Part shown: piece by piece, positions 1-6,086 of the stretch
How the letters are laid out: each line of letters starts with the position of its first letter
Position numbering within the stretch: the stretch's first letter is position 1
Origin: Balneolaceae bacterium
GTDB taxonomy: Bacteria; Bacteroidota; Rhodothermia; Balneolales; Balneolaceae
Length of the DNA: 11,304 bases
Assembly: GCA_007126675.1 (NCBI GenBank)
Contig: SLAU01000345.1
Span: 1 to 11,304 of the forward strand
Direction: 5' to 3'
Notes under the pieces: generated by a model
Seen by the model: the letters and a program-made list of their open reading frames with translations, nothing else
What the model was told of the DNA's origin: nothing
Database searches by the model: none
Made by a program: the position numbers and the translations under genes

Positions 1-479
1 CAAGGCCAATTGTTCCGCTCAGTAATCGCGATATCGGTTATCTGCCGGGCGATGCGAAATCGAAAATCGATCCATATATGCAGCCGTTGTGGGATAATCT
101 GAATATCATCAAAAACCAGTACAAGGAATCGAGCAAAGCGTACAAAAAGATTGATGAACTGGTGCAGACTGAAAAGCTCTCGATTGTGCCACTTGCCTAT
201 ATCCGCGGCCGAAGCCTGAACAATGTGATTTTTATAGTGGATGAAGCTCAAAACCTGACGCCGCACGAAATTAAGACGATCATAACCCGTGCGGGCGAAA
301 ACACGAAAATCATCTTTACCGGCGACATTTTCCAGATCGACACTCCGTACCTTGACACACAAAGCAACGGTCTTTCTTATTTGGTTGACCGTTTAAACAA
401 TAATGAAGTATATGCACACATCAACCTTGAGAAAGGGGAGAGATCGGAGCTTGCTAATTTAGCAAGTAAGTTTCTTTAG
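1..479 (+). CDS. PhoH family ATPase (PIN-PhoH type), C-terminal part
   Basis: The open frame enters from the left edge in the frame of base 3 and ends at TAG 477-479, giving 158 visible residues; the start lies outside. It begins RPIVPLSNRDIGYLPGDAKS, the stretch typical of PIN-PhoH (YlaK/PhoH2-like) proteins. It continues through AYIRGRSL, the Walker B-like segment FIVDEAQNLTP, an ITRAG motif, the sensor-like KIIFTGDIFQIDTPYLD, and a closing KGERSELANLA. The Walker A loop and the N-terminal PIN nuclease domain would lie upstream, so the PIN half is inferred from the family. PIN-PhoH proteins are cytoplasmic, and characterised members act as ATP-dependent RNA helicase/RNases. The ATG at 78 is internal, because homology runs through it without a break. 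The gene converges on the surface-protein gene that ends at 702, and I see no clear intrinsic terminator for it. Confidence 0.93.
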   Translation, partial: RPIVPLSNRDIGYLPGDAKSKIDPYMQPLWDNLNIIKNQYKESSKAYKKIDELVQTEKLSIVPLAYIRGRSLNNVIFIVDEAQNLTPHEIKTIITRAGENTKIIFTGDIFQIDTPYLDTQSNGLSYLVDRLNNNEVYAHINLEKGERSELANLASKFL

Positions 480-490
480 GGATTAGATTT

Positions 491-525
491 GAGTATCAAG
501 TAGTGAGTATCGGGTATTGAGAATA
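491..525. repeat. Degenerate heptamer tandem repeat (GAGTATC type)
   Basis: Five consecutive 7-nt units follow the PhoH stop codon: GAGTATC, AAGTAGT, GAGTATC, GGGTATT, GAGAATA. The period is exact and the consensus is close to RAGTATY. It lies in the convergent intergenic region and has no obvious coding or terminator role. It belongs to the same size class (7-nt units) as the GCTATCA/GCTGATA arrays elsewhere in the window but differs in sequence. Confidence 0.6.
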
Positions 526-567
526 TGATTGACAGGATTTAATTCCAGCACATATTTTTCACATCTT

Positions 568-613
568 GTCACGGAGGCTCCGCTCCGTGACGCAAACCGG
601 CAGCTCCGCTGCC
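568..613. repeat. Two adjacent small hairpins with CTCCGCT cores
   Basis: The first hairpin (568-591) has perfect 9-bp arms, gtcacggag and ctccgtgac, around gctccg. The second (599-613) has 6-bp arms, ggcagc and gctgcc, around tcc. Both contain the core CTCCGCT with unrelated outer stems, and a third such hairpin lies at 3369-3388. Neither is followed by a T-tract on either strand, so they are poor intrinsic terminators. They could be small dispersed palindromic elements. Confidence 0.55.
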
Positions 614-647
614 TCTCAGATGCAGGCAGGTGATAGTGCTATAGTAT

Positions 648-746
648 AATTGAAAAAAGCTATCAGCTGACGGCTATCAGCTGATAGCTGATTGCTAACA
701 ATTACTTCACCAACATCATCTTTCTCGTTTGCACAAACTCCCCGGC
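648..746 (-). repeat. 99-nt near-identical module, copy A (gene 3' end plus terminator)
   Basis: This segment matches 3435-3533 at 97 of 99 positions by eye; the differences are A/G at 675 versus 3462 and A/G at 714 versus 3501. It covers the last 13 codons and stop of the BspA-like gene (GEFVQTRKMMLVK), the heptamer hairpin and its T-tract. Just outside it, on both sides, similarity to the other copy drops sharply. The rest of the sorting-domain DNA in the two genes is only about 70 percent alike by eye. Gene conversion or insertion of a small module are both possible. Confidence 0.8.
653..689 (-). terminator. Intrinsic terminator of the BspA-like gene, built from heptamer repeats
   Basis: Read leftward, a perfect 13-bp stem (658-670 with 677-689) encloses a 6-nt loop and is followed by six T residues (653-658 on the plus strand are A). 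This is the standard form of a Rho-independent terminator, 12 bases past the stop codon of the gene ending at 702. The stem DNA is also a run of 7-nt units from 659 to 700: GCTATCA, GCTGACG, GCTATCA, GCTGATA, GCTGATT, GCTAACA. The hairpin arises because GCTGATA-type and GCTATCA-type units are reverse complements of each other in shifted phase. Confidence 0.8.
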
Positions 747-2969
747 GATAATGCGATAGATGTACATACCACTGCTTAGTGTTGTAGCATCAAAAATTAC
801 CTCGTGCCGCCCTGCGGATTTATGTTCGTTAACGAGTGTAGCCACACGCTGGCCCAGCATATTATAAACCACCAGGTTCACCTCACTGTTTTCCGGCAAT
901 TGATAATGGATTATTGTGGAAGGATTGAACGGGTTCGGGAAGTTTTGTGACATTGCAAAAGTGTTCGGCAGTTCTGTTTCTGCTAATGAGACAGGTGTAC
1001 AAGTTCCCCACACCGGATGATACTCTGGGGCGAGTGGACTGCCATATGAAAATAATGTAGGCTCCTCTTGTATTAATCCCACACACCATGTGCTGAGATC
1101 CTGATTAAAATTGCTGGCATTATTAAACATACCATACATATCCGTAACACTGCTAACATCCCAATTGCCGATCGGCTGATTAAAATTGGCTTGTGAAAAC
1201 ATAAATCTCATATTCGTAACACTGCTTACATCCCAATTACCAATTGGCTGATTAAAATCAGTTTGTGCAAACATCCCACTCATATCCGTAACACTGCTTA
1301 CATCCCAGTTACCAATTGGCTGATTAAAATTGTTGGCATAATTAAACATACCATACATATCCGTAACATTACTCACATCCCAGTCTGCAATTGGTTGATT
1401 AAATTTGGAGCTTGCAAACATAACTCTCATACTCGTAACACTACTTACATCCCAATTGCCAATTGGCTGATTAAAATTGGATTGTGCAAACATCAAACTC
1501 ATATCCGTAACATTACTCACATCCCAGTCTGCAATTGGTTGATTAAATATTGACTGATCGAACATAACTCTCATATTCGTAGCACTACTTAGATCCCAAT
1601 TGCCAATTGGCTGATTAAAATTGGATTGTGCAAACATTCCATACATATCCGTAACATTACTCACATCCCAGCCTCCAATTGGGTGATTAAAATTGGATTG
1701 TGCAAACATCTCATCCATATCCGTAACACTACTTACATCCCAATTGCCAATTGGGTGATTAAAATTGGATTGTGCAAACATACCATACATAACCGTAACA
1801 CTGCTTATATCCCAGTTACCAATTGGTTGATTAAATGCTGAATTCCTGAACATATTATTCATATGCGTTACATTACTCACATCCCAGTTGCCAATTGGTT
1901 GATTAAATGCTGAACTCATGAACATAAAATTCATAAACGTTACATTACTCACATTCCAGTCTGCAATTGGTTGATTAAATATTGACCGCTCGAACATAAA
2001 ACCCATATGTGTTACACTACCTACATCCCAACTGCTGATATCCTGATTAAATGAAGAGGTATTGGAAAACATCGCATACATACTGGTTACATTACTCACA
2101 TCCCAGTTACCAATTGGTTGATTAAATATTGAACCCATGAACATAAAGCTCATATCCGTTACATTTCCTACATCCCAATTGCTAATGTCTTGATCAAAAA
2201 AACTATTATTAAGAAACAGTTGCCTCATTGTTGTTACATTGCTCACGTCCCAATTTTCAAGTGATAGATTAAAAACAGAATAGGAAAACGTACCCCACAT
2301 ATCCGTGACACTACTTACATCCCAGTTGCCAATATTCTGATTGAAAGAGCTATTATTGTAAAACATAGATCTAATGCTTTCTACACTGCTTACTTCCCAA
2401 TTGCCAATCGGCTGATTGAATTCGGTTTCAGCGAACATTCCCCACATGCTTGTCACGTTACTCACATCCCAATTATCAAGCGGCTGATTAAACTCGCTAC
2501 CCCAAAACATTGATCTCATAGTTGTAACATTACTTACGTCCCAATCGCCAATCGGCTGATTAAATCCGGACTCCGTAAACATTATCCTCATATTCGCAAC
2601 GTTACTGACATCCCAGTGGCCAATGGGCTGATTAAATGCTGTGGCATTATAAAACATTTCAAACATTGTGGTCACTTCGCTCACATCCCAGTGGCTTATA
2701 TCCGAATTAAATGAAGTTTGGTTAGCGAACAATGATGACATATCTGTGATACCACTTGTACATGTGGTTGATGCATTATCCGCTGTTATTTGATCGCGGC
2801 TTCTTTTGGTGTAAGTCACACCGTTTACTTCTCCGGATTCACCCACTTCAGCATCCGGGCATATAATAGTTACACCATTATCGTGGAGGAAGAAATTATT
2901 CTCTTGTCCAAACAAACTCGTAGTTCCGGTCCATACGAAAAGCAGGGCTAATATCAGTAGTCTCTCCAT
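702..2969 (-). CDS. BspA-like (DUF285) repeat surface protein with T9SS sorting domain
   Basis: This is a 755-residue exported protein, probably displayed on the cell surface or secreted through the type IX system. Residues 1-21 form a signal peptide (hydrophobic LLILALLFVW, cleavage near LFG-Q). Residues 30-86 hold the usual BspA-type entry segment with CPDAEVGE, NGVTYTKR and TSGITDMSSLF. Residues 87-620 are about 22 DUF285 units of 24-25 residues with consensus FNQPIGNWDVSNVTDMxxMF, followed by a degenerate unit to 644. Residues 675-755 are a type A sorting domain (QNFPNPFNPSTIIHYQLP ... KMMLVK). A strong Shine-Dalgarno, AAAGGAGAG, at 2974-2982 supports the ATG at 2969. DUF285 repeats are known from adhesins such as BspA; the ligand here cannot be told. 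A 519-base gap with its own leader separates it from the next upstream gene, so it is probably transcribed alone. Confidence 0.92.
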   Translation of the reverse strand: MERLLILALLFVWTGTTSLFGQENNFFLHDNGVTIICPDAEVGESGEVNGVTYTKRSRDQITADNASTTCTSGITDMSSLFANQTSFNSDISHWDVSEVTTMFEMFYNATAFNQPIGHWDVSNVANMRIMFTESGFNQPIGDWDVSNVTTMRSMFWGSEFNQPLDNWDVSNVTSMWGMFAETEFNQPIGNWEVSSVESIRSMFYNNSSFNQNIGNWDVSSVTDMWGTFSYSVFNLSLENWDVSNVTTMRQLFLNNSFFDQDISNWDVGNVTDMSFMFMGSIFNQPIGNWDVSNVTSMYAMFSNTSSFNQDISSWDVGSVTHMGFMFERSIFNQPIADWNVSNVTFMNFMFMSSAFNQPIGNWDVSNVTHMNNMFRNSAFNQPIGNWDISSVTVMYGMFAQSNFNHPIGNWDVSSVTDMDEMFAQSNFNHPIGGWDVSNVTDMYGMFAQSNFNQPIGNWDLSSATNMRVMFDQSIFNQPIADWDVSNVTDMSLMFAQSNFNQPIGNWDVSSVTSMRVMFASSKFNQPIADWDVSNVTDMYGMFNYANNFNQPIGNWDVSSVTDMSGMFAQTDFNQPIGNWDVSSVTNMRFMFSQANFNQPIGNWDVSSVTDMYGMFNNASNFNQDLSTWCVGLIQEEPTLFSYGSPLAPEYHPVWGTCTPVSLAETELPNTFAMSQNFPNPFNPSTIIHYQLPENSEVNLVVYNMLGQRVATLVNEHKSAGRHEVIFDATTLSSGMYIYRIIAGEFVQTRKMMLVK
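1110..2711 (-). repeat. Coding tandem array, 22 DUF285 units of 72 or 75 bp
   Basis: The units encode residues 87-620 of the BspA-like protein. Sixteen are 24 residues long and six (1, 5, 7, 9, 19, 22) are 25. Units near the N-terminus are diverged (EVSSVESIRSMF, SLENWDVSNV). Those in the C-terminal half are much more alike, and the string attaaaattggattgtgca recurs exactly at four units between about 1460 and 1790. Units 16-19 alternate an IGNWD..S...MRVMF type with an IADWDVSNVTDM type, which points to duplication of two-unit (about 144 bp) blocks. The array is a likely site of strain-to-strain length change and of assembly error. Confidence 0.88.
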
Positions 2970-3296
2970 AATACTCTCCTTTAGGTTGTAAGGCTCTGAA
3001 AAGAGAAGTTCTTAGCCAAGCCAAGGAATGTGAAACGATCTCCCTTTTTACCGCAGCCGGGCAAAAAAATCAGATTTCTTTGCCTTAATATTATAGTTCG
3101 GCAGAAGGCTTTGCAAAACTCAATTTTGATGATAGCTGAAGCTAAATCGACTCTTGAATGACTCCCGCTTACATGTAAAATAATGTAAATCAAAAGGACT
3201 GGCAATTATTTCTCTCTGATTTAAGTGCCCAGTTTATCAGATAATATCCCATGTTGTTGCGGGACATGCCCTCCGAATCCGTCGACTTACGGAGCA
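2970..3296 (-). promoter_or_regulatory. Long leader/upstream region of the BspA-like gene with a strong hairpin
   Basis: No supported gene lies here; a 74-codon open frame (2981-3205) has no recognisable protein features. Read leftward, the most stable element is an 11-bp stem with one G-U pair and a 3-nt loop (3060-3084: ggcaaaaaaat / cag / atttctttgcc). A CAAAA-UUGAG-UUUUG hairpin and the words GCAAAGCC and GCCCGGCUGCGG flank it, followed by a small stem near 3012-3026 and then the Shine-Dalgarno. The order GCAAAGCC, stem, GCC.GGCUGC faintly recalls the 3' half of the GEMM (c-di-GMP-I) riboswitch. However, the canonical 5' half with a GAAA tetraloop is absent, so I assign no class. I could not pick a promoter with confidence. 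Confidence 0.3.
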
Positions 3297-3374
3297 GATA
3301 TCTCCATCTCGTTACGGTCGCCTGCCCTGTCTAAAAAGCAATGAGTTTAGTGGCTTAGCACATCAGCAGAAAGG
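3297..3374. repeat. Dispersed intergenic repeat, copy A
   Basis: This segment aligns by eye with 6724-6802 at roughly 70 percent with small gaps. Shared blocks are gatatc, the gcctgcc region, tgtctaa-aag-aat, tgg/tga-cttagc and cag-a-agg. Each copy lies just beyond the 3' end of a leftward gene, outside the heptamer terminator, 60 nt from it here and 17 nt in the other copy. I see no coding capacity. It may be a decayed miniature mobile element or part of a larger 3' module. Confidence 0.5.
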
Positions 3375-3388
3375 CTCCGCTCCCTTTC
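3369..3388. repeat. Small hairpin with CTCCGCT core, third copy
   Basis: Six-base arms gaaagg and cctttc enclose ctccgctc. The loop core matches the two hairpins at 568-613, while the arm sequence is unrelated, so the stems look independently compensated around a fixed core. There is no T-tract. Confidence 0.45.
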
Positions 3389-3434
3389 CAGAGCAGTAAA
3401 TTGAAAGAGCACTCATTTTATAAGTTTTCCGCTC

Positions 3435-3533
3435 AATTGAAAAAAGCTATCAGCTGACGGCTGTCAGCTGATAGCTGATTGCTAACAATTACTTCACCAG
3501 CATCATCTTTCTCGTTTGCACAAACTCCCCGGC
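3435..3533 (-). repeat. 99-nt near-identical module, copy B (gene 3' end plus terminator)
   Basis: This is the partner of 648-746, with 97 of 99 positions identical by eye. It covers the last 14 codons (stop included) of the propeller gene (GEFVQTRKMMLVK), the heptamer array 3446-3487 and the T-tract. Identity stops abruptly on both sides: the coding DNA to the right is clearly diverged although the protein domain is homologous, and the DNA to the left is unrelated. Confidence 0.8.
3440..3476 (-). terminator. Intrinsic terminator of the propeller gene, built from heptamer repeats
   Basis: Read leftward, a perfect 13-bp stem (3445-3457 with 3464-3476) with a 6-nt loop runs into six T residues (plus-strand A at 3440-3445), 12 bases past the stop codon at 3489. 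The array is GCTATCA, GCTGACG, GCTGTCA, GCTGATA, GCTGATT, GCTAACA (3446-3487). The single base change from the other copy lies in the loop, so the stem is kept. Confidence 0.8.
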
Positions 3534-4826
3534 CTGGATGCGGTAGATGTATATGCCGCTGTTAAGTGACGAAGCATCAAAGCTCACCTCGTGCCGGCCG
3601 GCAGAACGTAAACCGTTTTCCAGCAATGCCACACGGCGACCAAGCATATCAAACACTTCCAGTGTCACATCACTTTGGGCCGGTAATTGGTATCCGATAA
3701 CCGTTGAAGGGTTGAACGGGTTAGGGTAGTTTTGGCTGAGGTAAAATTCATGTGCAGTTTCATCCGGAATAACTGAAGTTGGTGTATCGGTAATTTGGTA
3801 AACGCGAAGGTATCCATCCCACACAGATACGCCTGCGTACAGGTATTCACCATTCAGCACCACACTCCTGAAACCATCGTAAGTTTCTAAAGGTGTCATT
3901 TCCCCGGTTTCGGATACACGGACTTCAAGAAATGTAGATGTACCGGGTATAATCAGCGTATTAGTATCAGTATGGTACAGGGTAGGTGTGAAATCGTAGG
4001 TCAGAAATTCACCAAGCTCAAGCGTGTTGAAAACTTCTCCTGTAGATGGGTTAAAGGAATGAATCTGGTGTGGTGAGTGAGATTGTATAAATGCAAATTG
4101 TTCATCCAGCACATTCAGGTTTACACAGTTACCCTCAAACTCTATGTTATCTGTGAAAACAGGGTTTGTAATATCAGAGATATCCTTTTTTGTTAATTCG
4201 CAACCCGCGTTCCCAAGCGCATACCACATTTCATCATTTTCTGCGAAATGGAGTGTACTGCGAAGCGCAAATGAGTTGTAGCTAATACCGCTGAGATAGG
4301 AGGGATCCTCCAGGTCACTTATATCAACCAATAGCAGTGAAAAGTTACTGTGCCGGGCAGTCAGTACATCATCTTTGATTACCAACGGCCCGCGAATATT
4401 TCTCTGATTTCCGGTTTCGGGAATGGTGACAGAAGTGTGATATGCAATGAATTCAGGATTTTCCGGTGTCTCAGACAGATCATAAATCTTTAGCCCTCCC
4501 TGACTTCTGCTTGACCCAACAAACAGCATGTCATTATAAACCACCATGCTATTCACATATGTGATGTCTTCAAAAGTACGTGAAGAGATCAGCTCAGGAG
4601 ACCCGGGATTGCTGATATCTACAATATTAAAAGTATTAGTAACAAGGCCCGTTGAGGTATAAAGAAAATCTCCGTAAACAGCCATAGCATAGGGTGTGGC
4701 AGGATGCTCTGCGGACCCTAAATCCTGAATCATTGATTCAGAAGAAGTTTGTTGGGCGTAAATTTCAATGCCTGTGTTTAAGAAAGTTAAAAAGATAGCG
4801 AGAGTAGTTATTAGTAGCACTTTCAT
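3489..4826 (-). CDS. LVIVD-type beta-propeller protein with T9SS sorting domain
   Basis: A 445-residue exported protein. Residues 1-24 are a signal peptide ending near IYA-QQ. Residues about 40-345 carry repeated blade-like units with the LVIVD pattern (GDFLYTSTGLVTNTFNIVDI SNPGSPE; DMLFVGSS...GLKIYDLSETPENPE; LLVDISDLEDPSYLSG; TKKDISDITNPVF), which suggests a beta-propeller. Residues 361-445 are a type A sorting domain (SQNYPNPFNPSTVIGYQLP ... KMMLVK), so export through the outer membrane by the type IX system is expected. A GAGGAAG Shine-Dalgarno about 7 bases upstream supports the ATG at 4826. LVIVD repeats occur in many surface proteins of unknown role, and I cannot name a ligand or activity. 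A heptamer-repeat terminator follows the gene directly. Confidence 0.88.
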   Translation of the reverse strand: MKVLLITTLAIFLTFLNTGIEIYAQQTSSESMIQDLGSAEHPATPYAMAVYGDFLYTSTGLVTNTFNIVDISNPGSPELISSRTFEDITYVNSMVVYNDMLFVGSSRSQGGLKIYDLSETPENPEFIAYHTSVTIPETGNQRNIRGPLVIKDDVLTARHSNFSLLLVDISDLEDPSYLSGISYNSFALRSTLHFAENDEMWYALGNAGCELTKKDISDITNPVFTDNIEFEGNCVNLNVLDEQFAFIQSHSPHQIHSFNPSTGEVFNTLELGEFLTYDFTPTLYHTDTNTLIIPGTSTFLEVRVSETGEMTPLETYDGFRSVVLNGEYLYAGVSVWDGYLRVYQITDTPTSVIPDETAHEFYLSQNYPNPFNPSTVIGYQLPAQSDVTLEVFDMLGRRVALLENGLRSAGRHEVSFDASSLNSGIYIYRIQAGEFVQTRKMMLVK

Positions 4827-4998
4827 AATGCTTCCTCATTTTAGTTGTTAGTTTTACATGAATAAAATTTTAAAGGCCTGACAGGTCTAAAGTCGCGCTA
4901 TTTCACCAGTTTCATGACTTTATTTTATAAAACAAACTTGAGATAAATTAAGACTGACATTTTCTGTTATTTGCAATTATTAGCTTAGTACGTATTTT

Positions 4999-5946
4999 TT
5001 AAGATTCATGCTGTATGCAGCGAACAGAAACAGCTGTTGACCTTCTAACATTACCCGATACAATGCTTGCAGTACTGCGGAATTCGAAATAATAAGATTT
5101 GTGGTATTCGCTCGGAGTGGTATTTATGTTGCTCGTGTAATATCTCCCAATATCACCAGCATTATATATACCTGTTTCGTTACGACCACCTGCGGCCGGT
5201 ATTCTCAGGAATGAACCCGCAGCCACGTCCATTCCTTGGAGCATATCAAACTCAGCACGCCATTCCTCGTGGGTTGGAATTCGATACCCCTCCGGACAAG
5301 GGTTATTTATGCCGTTTACTCCCTGCCACAGGCTATCATTCTGCGGACTCCGCCAGTCGGGGATGGAATCTGCATTAAATATGTATAAGGCGTGTCCGGG
5401 TTTGTCATTTACGCTTAGTTCAGTTGTCATTTGAGAGTTACGACGTTGATGCCCGTCTGCTGCGCGACCCCATTGATAAAAATGCCCATAAGCTTGCTGA
5501 TCAGAGGCGCTGACAGCAACTCTTGACGCTCCCAGGTTTCTGTCCATCCAAACTCTTCCTGTTCGTGGGCTGGTTACCGGATTGACGGTAGTTACATTGT
5601 CTCTTTCCCACTGGTCAAATTCAGCTATTAAAGTAATATCCCGGTCTAAAGTTATACTTGCAGGGTTCCGTCTTTCCGATATTTCTCCACTCCATTCAGT
5701 GAATCGCCAACCTTCATTCGCAATAGCTTCGATAACAAGCTCCTCTCCATTTCCGGAATTGTTGGAAGTAATTTTAATCTCACCAGCATTTTCGGGATTA
5801 ATTATGACATTTTCAGTGAAGTCTGCTCCATCGCTTCCGGGATTATTCCCATCCTCTGTGTCTATCATGGATGAACACTGCTGGAAAAGCGGTAATGAAC
5901 ACAGAACAAATCCGGCAAATATGTATGATTTGAGCTTGGTTTTCAT
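4999..5946 (-). CDS. Lipoprotein with B-repeat-like and Fib_succ_major (FISUMP) domains
   Basis: A 315-residue probable lipoprotein. Residues 1-24 are a signal with the terminal LFQQC, so Cys24 is the likely lipidated residue; Q before the Cys is not the classical lipobox. Residues 42-111 resemble the divergent bacterial (InlB B-repeat-like) repeat: ANEGWRFTEWSGEISERRNP, then TLDRDITLIAEF. Residues 118-311 match the Fibrobacter succinogenes major paralogous domain, with VWMDRNLGASR (132-142), YQWGRAADGHQ (157-167), NPCPEGYRIPTHEEW (215-229) and a closing VSVRC (306-310). The role of FISUMP proteins is poorly known; they are mostly surface or cell-envelope proteins. There is no T9SS domain, so lipid anchoring would hold it. 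The start has no clear Shine-Dalgarno. It lies 172 bases upstream of the propeller gene; co-transcription is possible but not shown. Confidence 0.85.
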   Translation of the reverse strand: MKTKLKSYIFAGFVLCSLPLFQQCSSMIDTEDGNNPGSDGADFTENVIINPENAGEIKITSNNSGNGEELVIEAIANEGWRFTEWSGEISERRNPASITLDRDITLIAEFDQWERDNVTTVNPVTSPRTGRVWMDRNLGASRVAVSASDQQAYGHFYQWGRAADGHQRRNSQMTTELSVNDKPGHALYIFNADSIPDWRSPQNDSLWQGVNGINNPCPEGYRIPTHEEWRAEFDMLQGMDVAAGSFLRIPAAGGRNETGIYNAGDIGRYYTSNINTTPSEYHKSYYFEFRSTASIVSGNVRRSTAVSVRCIQHES

Positions 5947-6086
5947 ATGATCTGAATTTGGTTCTTTTTGAATGATAGATTAATAACAATTCCATCTTTT
6001 TGGTTTGTAAATGATACTTTTCTCATTACGTCTGTATTTTACTTAATTTGTTATACGACCAATGAGCGTCTAAACTGCCATTACTA

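Noticed and set aside
529..556. TTGACA with CATATT 16 bases later, a promoter-like pair on the plus strand after the PhoH gene.
   Set aside because: It would point into the 3' end of the convergent BspA-like gene, and there is no rightward gene to serve. An antisense RNA is possible but nothing else supports it.
1263..1841. Long plus-strand open frames with repeated CKH..HIRN motifs opposite the DUF285 array.
   Set aside because: They mirror the 72-bp coding repeats on the other strand and have no ribosome-binding site; periodic DNA with no stop in one unit gives long open antisense frames.
2981..3205. A 74-codon leftward open frame in the BspA leader.
   Set aside because: No signal peptide, motif or start signal; it overlaps the strong hairpin and runs to within a few bases of the Shine-Dalgarno of the real gene.
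4851..4895. Possible terminator near the CCTGaCAGG inverted repeat between the FISUMP and propeller genes.
   Set aside because: The stem is only four perfect base pairs and the following T-rich stretch is broken, so it is not distinguishable from chance.
4898..4915. Leftward reading VMKLVK followed by a stop, like the last residues of a T9SS sorting domain, downstream of the FISUMP gene.
   Set aside because: Only about six residues match, an in-frame stop lies nine codons upstream of the final stop, and the FISUMP protein already ends cleanly at 4999. Too short to call a remnant.
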